Origin: an uncultured Lachnospiraceae bacterium
GTDB taxonomy: Bacteria > Bacillota > Clostridia > Lachnospirales > Lachnospiraceae
Assembly: GCA_946537305.1 (NCBI GenBank)
Contig: CAMNFR010000001.1
Span: 1 to 64,000 of the forward strand
Reading direction: 5' to 3'
DNA length: 64,000 nt
This document shows, piece by piece, positions 18,467 through 27,200 of the stretch (positions are counted from its first letter, which is position 1; each line of letters starts with the position of its first letter). Below the pieces are notes generated by a model that was given only the letters and a program-made list of their open reading frames with translations, did not search any database and was not told the origin of the DNA. A program made the translations under genes and the position numbers.

Positions 18467-19453
18467 TCAGCGTTCTTCTCGGAAGTAGTTTAGTCCCAGA
18501 CTGGCTGGTGGCTGATTCTCCCGCTTATTTCTCATGCTGGTGATGACCAGCACCACGATGGTTACTACATACGGCAGCATCTTGTACAGTTCCTTGATGG
18601 AAAGGTTCATGCCCGTGGGGATGTACAGATACAGGATGTACAGTCCGCCGAACAGCATGGATGCCAATACGCCGATGTTCGGCCGCCAGATGGTAAAGAT
18701 GACCAGAGCGATGGCAAGCCAGCCGCGGTCTCCGAATCCATCGTTGGACCAGACGCCGTTGGCGTAGTCCATCACATAGTACAGACCGCCGAGGCCTGCG
18801 ATAACGCAGCCAAGGCAGGTCGCAAAATACTTATAGCGCGTGATATTGATACCCGCGGCATCCGCCGTGGACGGGCTTTCGCCCACCGCCCGCAGCTGAA
18901 GGCCGACGCGCGTCTTCTTCAGCACATGGGCTGCCACCAACGCGATGATAATAGCCAGATAGGCCAGGAAGCCGTAGGAAAAGAACACCTTGCCCACCCA
19001 CCCGGTGCTCTCCGCAAAGGGAAGTGTCGTCCGGAAATAATTACTGGTGGTGGTCAGGGCAATGGAAGGCACCTCGCTGGCGGTCAGCTTCATCAAAGAG
19101 CCGCCGAAGAAATTGCCGAAACCCACGCCGAAGGTGGTCATAGCCAGACCGGTCACGTTCTGGTTGGCCCGCAGGGTAACCGTCAGGAAGCAGTACAGAA
19201 GTCCCATCAGAAGAGATCCGATCATGCAGCAGACCAGCGGAATCATGATCGCCAGGAATCCGTTGATCTGCGCCCCGGACTGTTCATACAGGAAGGACCC
19301 GATGACGCCGCTGATAGCACCTACGTACATAACACCCGGAATACCCAGGTTCAGGTTTCCGGATTTTTCAGTGATCGTCTCACCCGTGCTGCCATACAGC
19401 AGCGGAATACTTTGGGCCACCGCACGGGGGATAAAAGAAACAAGATCAAACAT
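18467..19453 (-). CDS. nupQ: Nucleoside-type ABC transporter permease 2
   Basis: Integral membrane permease of 328 residues in the BPD_transp_2 superfamily, related to YufQ/NupQ of Bacillus guanosine uptake. It has about eight to nine hydrophobic helices and the family segments GNLNLGIPGVMYVGAI near the start and YATCLGCVIAGLGGLYYVMDY in the EAA-like region. It is the last gene of the lipoprotein-ATPase-permease-permease operon, two bases after the first permease. Substrate prediction (nucleosides) comes from the family and not from visible residues. Confidence 0.9.
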   Translation of the reverse strand: MFDLVSFIPRAVAQSIPLLYGSTGETITEKSGNLNLGIPGVMYVGAISGVIGSFLYEQSGAQINGFLAIMIPLVCCMIGSLLMGLLYCFLTVTLRANQNVTGLAMTTFGVGFGNFFGGSLMKLTASEVPSIALTTTSNYFRTTLPFAESTGWVGKVFFSYGFLAYLAIIIALVAAHVLKKTRVGLQLRAVGESPSTADAAGINITRYKYFATCLGCVIAGLGGLYYVMDYANGVWSNDGFGDRGWLAIALVIFTIWRPNIGVLASMLFGGLYILYLYIPTGMNLSIKELYKMLPYVVTIVVLVITSMRNKRENQPPASLGLNYFREER

Positions 19454-19455
19454 GC

Positions 19456-20568
19456 TTATTTGCCCTCCTTTGCAGTGGATTTCCGAAAGTGAATCTGATA
19501 ATTGATAAAGAACTCAGACCCGATGATAAAGAAGAGCACAATGCCCGTCAGGATATCGGAGAAGGACTGGTTCAGGCCGAACACCGTAGAGATCTCGTTG
19601 GAGCCGCGGCCAAAGAAGGCCAACAGCAGGCTGCTGAAGATCATGGCTATGGGGTTGAACTTGGCCAGCCAGGCTACCATGACAGCCGTAAAGCCGCGGC
19701 CGCCGGCAATGGTAGTAGTAATGGTGTGGTTGGTACCCGGCACCAGCAGGAATCCCGCCAGACCGCAGAGCGCTCCGGAAAGGATCAGGGTCCGGATGAT
19801 GACCTTTTCTACCTTAATACCAACGTAGCGGGCGGTTTTTTCGCTCTCGCCCACCACGGCGATCTCGTAACCCTGCTTGCTGTAGTTCATGTATACATAG
19901 ACCAACGCCGTCAGAATGGCTACGATCAGGATATTCAGGAAATACTTGGATGGACCGACCTGCGGAAGCCAGCCCGCTTCCGTGGACTGGTTGATGATAC
20001 CGATCTTTCCGGAGCCCTTCGGGACTTCCCAGATGATGATGTAATAGGCGACCAGCTGTGTGGCTACGTAGTTCATCATCAGCGTGAACAGGGTCTCGTT
20101 GGTGTTCCATTTGGCCTTGGCAATGGCCGGGATCATAGCCCATACAGCGCCCGCCGCCATGGAGCCGATCAGCATGATCAGGATCAGTGCCGCGTTCGGG
20201 ACCTTATCTCCCAGAAGGATCATGCAGGCCGCACATGCCAGGCCGCCGATCAGGATCTGTCCCTCGCCGCCCAGATTCCAGAATCGCATGCGGAAGGCAG
20301 GCGTCAGCGCCAGGGAGACGCACAGCAGAATGGCCGTCTCCTGACCCATGACCCAGGACTTTCGGGGCGTTCCGAAGGCGCCGTAGAGCATAGTCGCATA
20401 AATCTGAATGGGGTTCTCACCTGTCACCAGCATGGTAACGATGGCACAGAAAATGAAAGCCAGCACAATGCCCGTCAGCCGGATGCCCCAGGAGGCATAC
20501 CACGGCAGCACCTTCCGTTTGCTGATATGTGCCAGAGGCGTATGACTCTTTTTATTCACTTCTGCCAC
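19456..20568 (-). CDS. nupP: Nucleoside-type ABC transporter permease 1
   Basis: Permease of about 370 residues, partner of the next gene in a heteromeric channel, similar to YufP/NupP. A soluble N-terminal tail is followed by helices with the family segment TPAFRMRFWNLGGEGQILIGGL and the inner-face segment ALCGLAGFLLVPGTNHTITTTIAGGRGFTAVMVAWLAK. The annotated GTG at 20568 sits almost on its ribosome binding site; the GTG at 20559 (MNKKSHTPL) has GGGAGG eight bases upstream and is the more likely start. It overlaps the ATPase gene. Confidence 0.9.
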   Translation of the reverse strand: MAEVNKKSHTPLAHISKRKVLPWYASWGIRLTGIVLAFIFCAIVTMLVTGENPIQIYATMLYGAFGTPRKSWVMGQETAILLCVSLALTPAFRMRFWNLGGEGQILIGGLACAACMILLGDKVPNAALILIMLIGSMAAGAVWAMIPAIAKAKWNTNETLFTLMMNYVATQLVAYYIIIWEVPKGSGKIGIINQSTEAGWLPQVGPSKYFLNILIVAILTALVYVYMNYSKQGYEIAVVGESEKTARYVGIKVEKVIIRTLILSGALCGLAGFLLVPGTNHTITTTIAGGRGFTAVMVAWLAKFNPIAMIFSSLLLAFFGRGSNEISTVFGLNQSFSDILTGIVLFFIIGSEFFINYQIHFRKSTAKEGK

Positions 20569-22096
20569 CTCCCAGCTTTGTCATCATCAGTCCGATCTCT
20601 TCCTTAACAGCCCCGGGACCGTTTACAATGCCGCTCACCTGGCCTCCGCAGAGTACCAGTATGCGGTCACACAGTTCCAGAAGAACATCCAGATCCTCGC
20701 CCACGTATACCACAGCCACACCTTTTTTCTTCTGTTCATTCAGAAGATTGTAGATGGTATAGGAGGAGTTGATATCCAGTCCACGCACAGCGTAGGCTGT
20801 CAGCAGCACCGTCGGCGCGGAGGCAATCTCACGGCCCACCAGCACCTTCTGCACATTTCCGCCGGAAAGGCGTCTGACCGGCGTGGTCAGCCCCGGTGTC
20901 ACGACCTCCAGATCCTCCACGACCTTCTGCGCCAGCGCTTTGGGCGTTTTCCGATCCGTAAAACCACTGCGGCCTTTCCTGTAGGAGCGCAGCATCATGT
21001 TATCCGTCAGGTCCATGCTGCCGACCAGGCCCATGCCCAGGCGGTCCTCCGGAACAAAGGAAAGGGACACGCCCAGCCCCTGAATGGCCAGCGGATCCTT
21101 GCCGATCATCTCAACAGCCTTGCCGGAGTCATCCACATAGGAAATGCTGCCGGCCTCTACCGGCTGCAGGCCGGCAATGGCTTCCAGCAGTTCCTTCTGC
21201 CCGCTGCCGGAAATTCCGGCGATTCCCAGAATTTCTCCGCTGCGGATGGCAAAGGAAACATCTTTCAGCTTCTGAATGCCGTCCTCGCTCTTTACGGAGA
21301 GTCCTTCAATACGGATGCGGTCCTTCACATCCTTCGGTTCCGGACGGTCGATATTCAGAGAGACAGCCCGGCCGACCATCATGTTGGTCATTTCCTGGGC
21401 ATTGGTCTCCTTGGTGATCATCTCTCCCACGTACTCCCCGCGTCGCAGCACAGCCACGCGGTCACTGATATCCTCTACCTCGTGCAGCTTGTGTGTGATG
21501 ATAACGATCGCCTTGTTATCCTTTTTCATGTTGCGGAGCACGGCAAACAGCTTGTCGGTCTCCTGCGGGGTCAGCACCGCCGTAGGCTCATCCAGGATCA
21601 GGATGTCCGCGCCGCGGTACAGGACCTTTACGATCTCCACCGTCTGCTTCTGCGATACAGACATGTCATAGATCTTCTGGTCCGGGTTCACCTCAAACCC
21701 GTAGGCATCACAGATCTTTCGGATACGCTCGGAGGCCGCCGCCAGATTCAGACGGCCCTCTTCCTTCAGGCCCAGAACAATGTTTTCCGCGGCCGTCAGC
21801 ACATCCACCAGTTTAAAATGCTGATGGATCATACCGATTCCGTATTCGAAGGCCTCTCGAGGAGAGCTGATGGATACCTCCTGTCCGTCGATAAAGATCT
21901 GTCCGCTGTCAGGATAGTAAATGCCGGACAACATGTTCATGAGCGTCGTCTTTCCGCTGCCGTTTTCTCCCAGCAAAGCCAGGATCTCCCCGCGGCGGAT
22001 ATCCAGATTGACATCGTGATTGGCCACTGTTGTGCCAAACGTTTTTGTGATATTGCGCATTCTTACAGCCGCGGTATTACTGCTCAAAGGCGTCAC
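20552..22096 (-). CDS. nupO: Nucleoside-type ABC transporter ATP-binding protein (two ABC domains)
   Basis: Tandem ATPase of about 514 residues of the sugar/nucleoside type (YufO/NupO). The first ABC domain is complete: Walker A GENGSGKTT, signature-region MSVSQKQTVEIVK and Walker B ILILDEPTAVLTPQE. The second domain has an atypical Walker A-like GISGSGQKE, a normal signature LSGGNVQK and a degenerate Walker B (VLLTAYAVRGLD), as usual in this subfamily where one site is weak. The GTG at 22096 overlaps its AGGAGG; a TTG at 22087 or ATG further in is possible. Confidence 0.92.
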   Translation of the reverse strand: MTPLSSNTAAVRMRNITKTFGTTVANHDVNLDIRRGEILALLGENGSGKTTLMNMLSGIYYPDSGQIFIDGQEVSISSPREAFEYGIGMIHQHFKLVDVLTAAENIVLGLKEEGRLNLAAASERIRKICDAYGFEVNPDQKIYDMSVSQKQTVEIVKVLYRGADILILDEPTAVLTPQETDKLFAVLRNMKKDNKAIVIITHKLHEVEDISDRVAVLRRGEYVGEMITKETNAQEMTNMMVGRAVSLNIDRPEPKDVKDRIRIEGLSVKSEDGIQKLKDVSFAIRSGEILGIAGISGSGQKELLEAIAGLQPVEAGSISYVDDSGKAVEMIGKDPLAIQGLGVSLSFVPEDRLGMGLVGSMDLTDNMMLRSYRKGRSGFTDRKTPKALAQKVVEDLEVVTPGLTTPVRRLSGGNVQKVLVGREIASAPTVLLTAYAVRGLDINSSYTIYNLLNEQKKKGVAVVYVGEDLDVLLELCDRILVLCGGQVSGIVNGPGAVKEEIGLMMTKLGGGRSE

Positions 22097-22163
22097 TCCT
22101 CCTCGTTTGTAAAAGAAATACGGGCCAACCGGCTTCGCGCCGGCATGTCCTGTATTAATGGGA

Positions 22164-22197
22164 AAAGGAGAACCCGGGTATTGTCACTCGGGTTCTC
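22164..22197 (-). terminator. Hairpin between binding-protein and ATPase genes
   Basis: GAGAACCCG and CGGGTTCTC form a stem followed by CTTTTCC on the minus strand. Such partial terminators commonly leave the binding-protein mRNA more abundant than the membrane-component mRNA. Confidence 0.55.
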
Positions 22198-22221
22198 GCT
22201 GATCTTCCGGTTGCAGTTAAA

Positions 22222-23517
22222 TTAGAACGCAGTATCCAGCAGCGTGATGCCGTCGATCTGCAGATCAAAGTAAGGCGCGGAACGATACTCGGACTCATGG
22301 AAGTAACCGTCGGAGATAACCTCGGTATCACCCTCATAGTTGGCATCGGTATCCACATCCGCCATGTAGCTTTCCAGCGTCTGGCCATCTACGGTGAAGT
22401 TGGCGGTATCGAATACATGAACGGTACCGGCTTCCAGCGCAGCCTTAACTTCATCGATCTTCTCCTGAGTGCCTTCTGCAGCAACGTTGCCGTTAACATC
22501 GGTCAGCACCACGGAACCGGTCGCCAGGTTGCCGGTCCAATCGGCATCGATGTTCTCGCCGTTCATGAAAGCAGTGATGGCTTCCTTATAGTAAGGAGCC
22601 CAGTCGATACGGGAAGATACGATAAAGGTGTTCGGGCAGGCATCGATGGTGCTGCCGTTGTAGGAAACATCCGGTACGCCGGCGTTCTCGCAGGCCGTAG
22701 GAGCGCCCATGGAGTCCGCGTGCTGGCTGATCAGAACGCAGCCGTCCTGGATCAGCTTGGTGGCGCCTTCCTTCTCCGCTGTCTCATCATACCAGGAACC
22801 GGTAAAGGTTACTTCCATGGTAACAGTCGGGCACTGGGACTTCACGCCCAGATAGAAAGAGGTGTAACCGGAGATAACCTCGGCATAGGTGAAAGCACCA
22901 ACATAGCCGATCTTAGCCTGATCTTCGGTGATGTCGCCGTTGGCGATCATCTCATTCAGCTTCAGTCCTGCAGCTACGCCGGCCAGATAACGACCCTCGT
23001 AGATGGAGGCGAAAGCGTTGTGATAGTTGTCCAGTCCCTCGGTGTGAGCCTTGGTACCGGTGGAGTGGCAGAACTGAACCTCCGGGAACTCCTTGGCGGC
23101 CTGGATCATATAATCCTCATGACCAAAGGAATCGGCGAAGATGGCCTTGCAGCCGGCGTCTACCATTTCACAGGCAACATCGTAGCACTCCTGACCCTCG
23201 GGAACGTTGGTCTGCAGCTGATACTCAATGCCCAGCTCTTCACATGCCTGCTTCGCGGCATTGATGAAGTTCAGGTCATAGGTGGAGTTTTCATCGTGCA
23301 GGCAGATGAAACCAACCTTGAAATCAGCAGCAGCAGCGGGCTCGGCAGCCTCTGTTTCAGCGGCCTCTGCAGCTTCCGTTTCAGCAGCCTCCGCAGCTTC
23401 CGTGGCATTCTCTTCCGCGGCAGCGGTGGTGGCAGGTGCGCTGCTGCCGGAACCGCATGCGGCGATCATCGACGCACACAGCAGAGCAGCCAGTAAAACA
23501 CTGATTTTCTTTCTCAT
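22222..23517 (-). CDS. nupN: BmpA/Med-family nucleoside-binding lipoprotein
   Basis: Substrate-binding lipoprotein of the ABC system, about 431 residues. The start at 23517 (MRKKISVLL) has GGGAGGAAG upstream. The lipobox is MIAACG, followed by an Ala/Glu/Thr-rich linker with repeats of EAAETEAA (about residues 25-65). The BMP domain follows: DFKVGFICLHDENSTYDLNFINAAKQACEELGIEYQLQ, then DSFGHEDYMIQAAKEFPEVQFCHSTG and KIGYVGAFTYAEVISGYTSFYLGVK. Related proteins bind purine nucleosides; ligand here is inferred. Expression is from 23621-23649 through a structured leader. Confidence 0.92.
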   Translation of the reverse strand: MRKKISVLLAALLCASMIAACGSGSSAPATTAAAEENATEAAEAAETEAAEAAETEAAEPAAAADFKVGFICLHDENSTYDLNFINAAKQACEELGIEYQLQTNVPEGQECYDVACEMVDAGCKAIFADSFGHEDYMIQAAKEFPEVQFCHSTGTKAHTEGLDNYHNAFASIYEGRYLAGVAAGLKLNEMIANGDITEDQAKIGYVGAFTYAEVISGYTSFYLGVKSQCPTVTMEVTFTGSWYDETAEKEGATKLIQDGCVLISQHADSMGAPTACENAGVPDVSYNGSTIDACPNTFIVSSRIDWAPYYKEAITAFMNGENIDADWTGNLATGSVVLTDVNGNVAAEGTQEKIDEVKAALEAGTVHVFDTANFTVDGQTLESYMADVDTDANYEGDTEVISDGYFHESEYRSAPYFDLQIDGITLLDTAF

Positions 23518-23556
23518 GTTCTTCCTCCCTGAAAGATATAAAAACAAACAGTACTT

Positions 23557-23596
23557 GGACCGGCAGAATCCCCACCGACGGTCCGATCACCGCCGG
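23557..23596 (-). promoter_or_regulatory. Mutually exclusive hairpins in the nupN leader
   Basis: On the minus strand CCGGCGGT pairs with ACCGTCGG, and the overlapping GGACCG pairs with the later CGGTCC; both cannot form together. This is the hallmark of an attenuator or riboswitch-like leader, but no T-run follows and I cannot match it to a known riboswitch. Confidence 0.4.
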
Positions 23597-23620
23597 AAAG
23601 AATAGCCCAGTCCAATGCAG

Positions 23621-23649
23621 ATATTAAACAAAAGAGAAGTTTTTGTCAA
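23621..23649 (-). promoter_or_regulatory. Promoter of the nucleoside transporter operon
   Basis: TTGACA (23649-23644), 17-base spacer, TAATAT (23626-23621). Transcription would start about 100 bases before the lipoprotein gene and include the structured leader. Confidence 0.75.
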
Positions 23650-23756
23650 TGCTGATTTGCCAATTCGGCATCAGTTTTCTCACTAAGCTTGTCGCAGTTA
23701 TTCCTTTATCACAAAAATCATACAACTTCCAGGAAATGAGTTTTATATACCCCCAC

Positions 23757-24002
23757 AAATGATTTAGGGCTATCCGATTTGCCTTCTGCAATCCGGATAG
23801 CCCTATCTCTGGGGAAATTTAAGATTCACTATATAACCTCCTTTTTTATTTTGCTTCCGACCTTTCCTCGCTCAGACATTCTTCCCTTTTTCTTTCTCGT
23901 CCTCCCATCGGAGGCTGCGGATGGTAACTTATAAGCCCGTGGGTGTTGCCTAATCCCAAAAAGTCGGAATCCTTTCTTGTCTTTTTTTCCTTTCTTTTTG
24001 AT
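23757..24002 (-). ncRNA. Candidate structured RNA of unknown family
   Basis: This gene-free stretch has its own promoter (24009-24037). The predicted transcript contains TTCCGAC near its 5' end that pairs with GTCGGAA about 100 nt later, enclosing the small hairpin CCTCC-GATG-GGAGG, and finishes with a perfect 12-bp hairpin (TAGGGCTATCCG/CGGATAGCCCTA, 23765-23805). A strong AAGGAGG with a GTG nine codons before TAG lies between them (around 23820-23850). The 63-aa ORF listed here begins upstream of the predicted transcript start and looks non-coding. It might be an independent small RNA or a long regulatory leader; no known family is recognised. Confidence 0.4.
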
Positions 24003-24008
24003 GGTTTT

Positions 24009-24037
24009 ACTTTAGCACATCTAGGACGATACGTCAA
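24009..24037 (-). promoter_or_regulatory. Promoter of the candidate RNA
   Basis: TTGACG (24037-24032), 17 bases, TAAAGT (24014-24009). It does not precede any convincing reading frame. Confidence 0.6.
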
Positions 24038-24162
24038 GTTGTTTTTTCATAATTTAAGAATATCTTTCGTTTTATGTGAAATTGTATAAATTATATCACT
24101 CAATTCATACAATTCCGGTGATGTCCAGGAGCTGTCCTCGAATCTCACTCTCCCTGAATCAT

Positions 24163-24199
24163 AAACGAGGATCCGGGGAGAACCCCCCGAATCCTCGTT
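24163..24199 (-). terminator. Likely terminator downstream of polC
   Basis: AACGAGGATTCGGGG and CCCCGGATCCTCGTT form a long, nearly perfect hairpin about 45 bases after the polC stop, followed by TTTATGATT. The T-run is short, but the stem is very stable. Confidence 0.55.
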
Positions 24200-24243
24200 A
24201 TCTTGATCAGAGAAGACTCGCCCGCGAACCTTGAACTGACTGA

Positions 24244-27200
24244 TCAAAGCATCTCCAGATCAAAAAGAGAGATCTGATTGGTCCGGGGCAGATCCCCGAA
24301 CAGGCCTAGCGCGACCATGGTATCCGCCACGGTCTTACTGGTCTTGGTCCTCTGGCAGAAATCTTCCACAGAGAGGAACCTGCCGCGGGCCGCCTCGGCT
24401 ACCACTGCTTCCGCTGCTTTCTCTCCCATGCCGTCAATGCTCATAAAGCTGGGCATGATCTTTCCGTCCACAATGATGAAATCCTTTGCCTGGCTTCGAT
24501 AGAGATCAATGGGCATAAATTCATACCCGCGGGCATACATCTCCTCCACGATACGCATATCCCGCAGCGTCGCCTTTTCTTTTTCACTGAGGTTGTCTGC
24601 GTTCCGCCGGTAATTTTCCAGATGGCCCTTCAGGACGCCTACGCCCTGGCACATCATTTCGTAGTTAAAACCGGTGGCGCGGATACCAAAGAAGGCCGCG
24701 TAGTATTCCAGCGGATAAAAGACCTTGCAGTACGCAATGCGCCAGGCCATCATAACATAGGCCGCGGCATGTGCCTTGGGGAACATATACTGGATCTTCT
24801 CGCACGATCCGATGTACCAGTCCGGTACATCGTGCGCCTTCATTTCCTTCTTCCACTCGTCCCAGGTCTCTTTCGGCAGCTTCCCTTTGGCTACCTGCCC
24901 TTTTCGCACCTTCTCCATAATATTGAAGGAAAGGCTCTTGTCCAGCCCTTTGTTGATCAGGTAGACCATGATATCATCACGGGTGCAGACCGCCGTCTGA
25001 ATGGTCGCCTTCCCGGAAAGGATCAGATCCTGTGCATTCCCCAGCCACACATCCGTGCCGTGCGCCAGGCCCGCGATACGGACCAGATCCGAAAAGCAGG
25101 TAGGCTTCGCGTCGATCAGCATCTGCATGGCGAAGTCAGTACCGAATTCCGGCACGCCCAAGGCGCCCAGCTTGGTACCGCCGATATCCTCCGGCGTGAT
25201 GCCCAGGGCCGATGTATTCTGGAAGAGAGACATGACTTCCGGAGAATCCAGCGGGAACTCTCTGGCATTCAGCCCCGTCAGGTCCTCCAGCCGGCGGATC
25301 ATGGTAGGATCATCGTGTCCCAGTATATCCAGTTTCAGAAGGTTGTGGTCAATGGAGTGATAGTCAAAATGGGTGGTGATCGTAGCCGTGGTCATATCAT
25401 TGGCAGGATGCTGCACCGGCGTGAAGGAATTGATATTCTCTCCATGGGGCATAACGATGATGCCGCCCGGGTGCTGCCCGGTGGAACGGCGCACGCCCTC
25501 GCAACCCGCCGCGATACGCTCGATCTCGCAGCGCCGCCGCACCTGATGTTTTTCTTCAAAATATTTCCACACGTAGCCGTAAGCTGTCTTTTCCGCCAGG
25601 GAAGAGATGGTGCCGGCCCGGAAGGTATGGCCTTTTCCGAACAGGACCTCTGTGTACGCATGGGCACGGCTCTGGTATTCGCCGGAAAAGTTCAGATCGA
25701 TATCCGGCTCCTTATCTCCCTTGAATCCCAGGAAGGTCTCAAACGGTATATCGAAGCCGTCCTTTTTCATTTTTGTCCCGCATTTAGGACACACCTTATC
25801 CGGCATGTCGCACCCGGCGCCGCCCGCAAAAGCCCTGACCTCCGGGGAGGTAAAATCGCTGTACTTGCAGTGCGGGCACACGTAATGAGGGCTGAGAGGA
25901 TTTACCTCTGTAATACCGGACATGGTCGCCACAAACGAAGAGCCAACGGATCCTCGCGACCCCACCAGATAGCCGTCATCATTGGATTTCCACACCAGTC
26001 GCTGCGCGATGATATACATCACGGCAAACCCGTTGGAAATGATGGAATGCAGCTCGCGCTCCAGGCGCTCCTCCACGATTTCCGGCAGCGGATCGCCGTA
26101 GATCTCATGTGCTTTCTGATAGCACATGTCCCGCAGTTCCTGATCGGACCCCGGGATCACGGGCGGACACTTATCCGGCCGCACCGGCTTGATAGGCTCG
26201 CAGCAGTCCGCGATATGGTTGGGCACGGTGATGACGATCTCCTCTGCCTTTTCCTGTCCCAGATAGGAAAATTCCTCCAGCATTTCCTCCGTGGTGTGCA
26301 GATAGAGCGGCGGCTGCATATCAGCATCCTTAAAGCCCATGCCGGCCTGCAGGATGCGCCGGTAGACCTCATCCTCCGGGTTCAGGAAATGCACATCACA
26401 GGTGGCCGCCACCGGCTTGCCGTACTGTTCGCCCAGGGCCACGATGCGGCGGTTGAAGTCCCGCAGATCCTCTTCTGACTTCACGTTTTCATACAGCGGA
26501 TCCTGGCTGCGCATCATAAAGGCGTTGTTGCCGATGGGCTGCACCTCCAGATAATCATAGAAGTTCACCAGACGCTCCAGCTCCTCCTCCGAAGCATGGT
26601 TCACCAGGGCGCGGAACACCTCGCCCGCCTCACAGGCGGATCCGATCAGGATCCCTTCCCGGTACTGCGCCAGCAGGCTCTTGGGAATCCGGGGGCGTTT
26701 ATGATAATAGGTCACGTGGGATTCCGACACCAGCTTATAAAGATTGATGCGCCCGACCTCGTTCTTTGCGATCAGGATCACGTGAAAACGGGGGGCTTTC
26801 TGGATGCGTTCCAGATTCCATTCGCCGTCTGTGGTATCGTCCACCAGGTACCCCTCACAGCCGTAAAGGATCTTAATGTCCGATTTTTCGGCCGCGTGCA
26901 TGGCGTCCACGAAGGACTGGACCACGCCGTGATCGGTGATGGCAATGGCGCGGTGGCCCCACTTGATGGCCTGCTTTACAATGGCCTTCGCCTCGGACAC
27001 GCCATCCATATCGCTCATCTTGGTGTGGCAGTGCAGCTCCACGCGTTTCGCCGCCGCCTTATCCATTCGAACGCCCGTCTTGACCCCCTCGGCCTTCTTA
27101 ATGCCTGTCACCTGCAGAATGGTTACCTCATGGTCAAAGGGATCTACGGCAGCCTGGCCCTTTAGGCGCACACGGCTGCCGGGGCCAACCAGCCCCTGCA

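Noticed and set aside
23557-23615. FMN or purine riboswitch before nupN
   Set aside because: A CCGGCGGTGA string recalls FMN aptamers, but the other conserved segments are absent.
23846-24037. 63-aa ORF
   Set aside because: Its start lies in the -35 box of the predicted promoter and its composition is low-complexity Lys/Arg; more likely part of an untranslated RNA.
24047-24247. 66-aa ORF overlapping the polC stop (TTG start)
   Set aside because: It runs through the strong hairpin that probably terminates polC, needs a TTG start and has no recognisable domain.
24622-26478. Long plus-strand ORF (618 aa), and likewise 3286-5031, 49801-51591 and 56346-58097
   Set aside because: All are antisense shadows of polC, glyS, ligA and ilvA/ftsY, with His/Arg-rich translations and no start signals.
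26780-26860. Frameshift or assembly gap explaining the missing PolC exonuclease
   Set aside because: The frame is uninterrupted, both flanking PHP motifs are in phase and no exonuclease-like sequence occurs in other frames nearby. A clean in-frame deletion in the assembly cannot be excluded.
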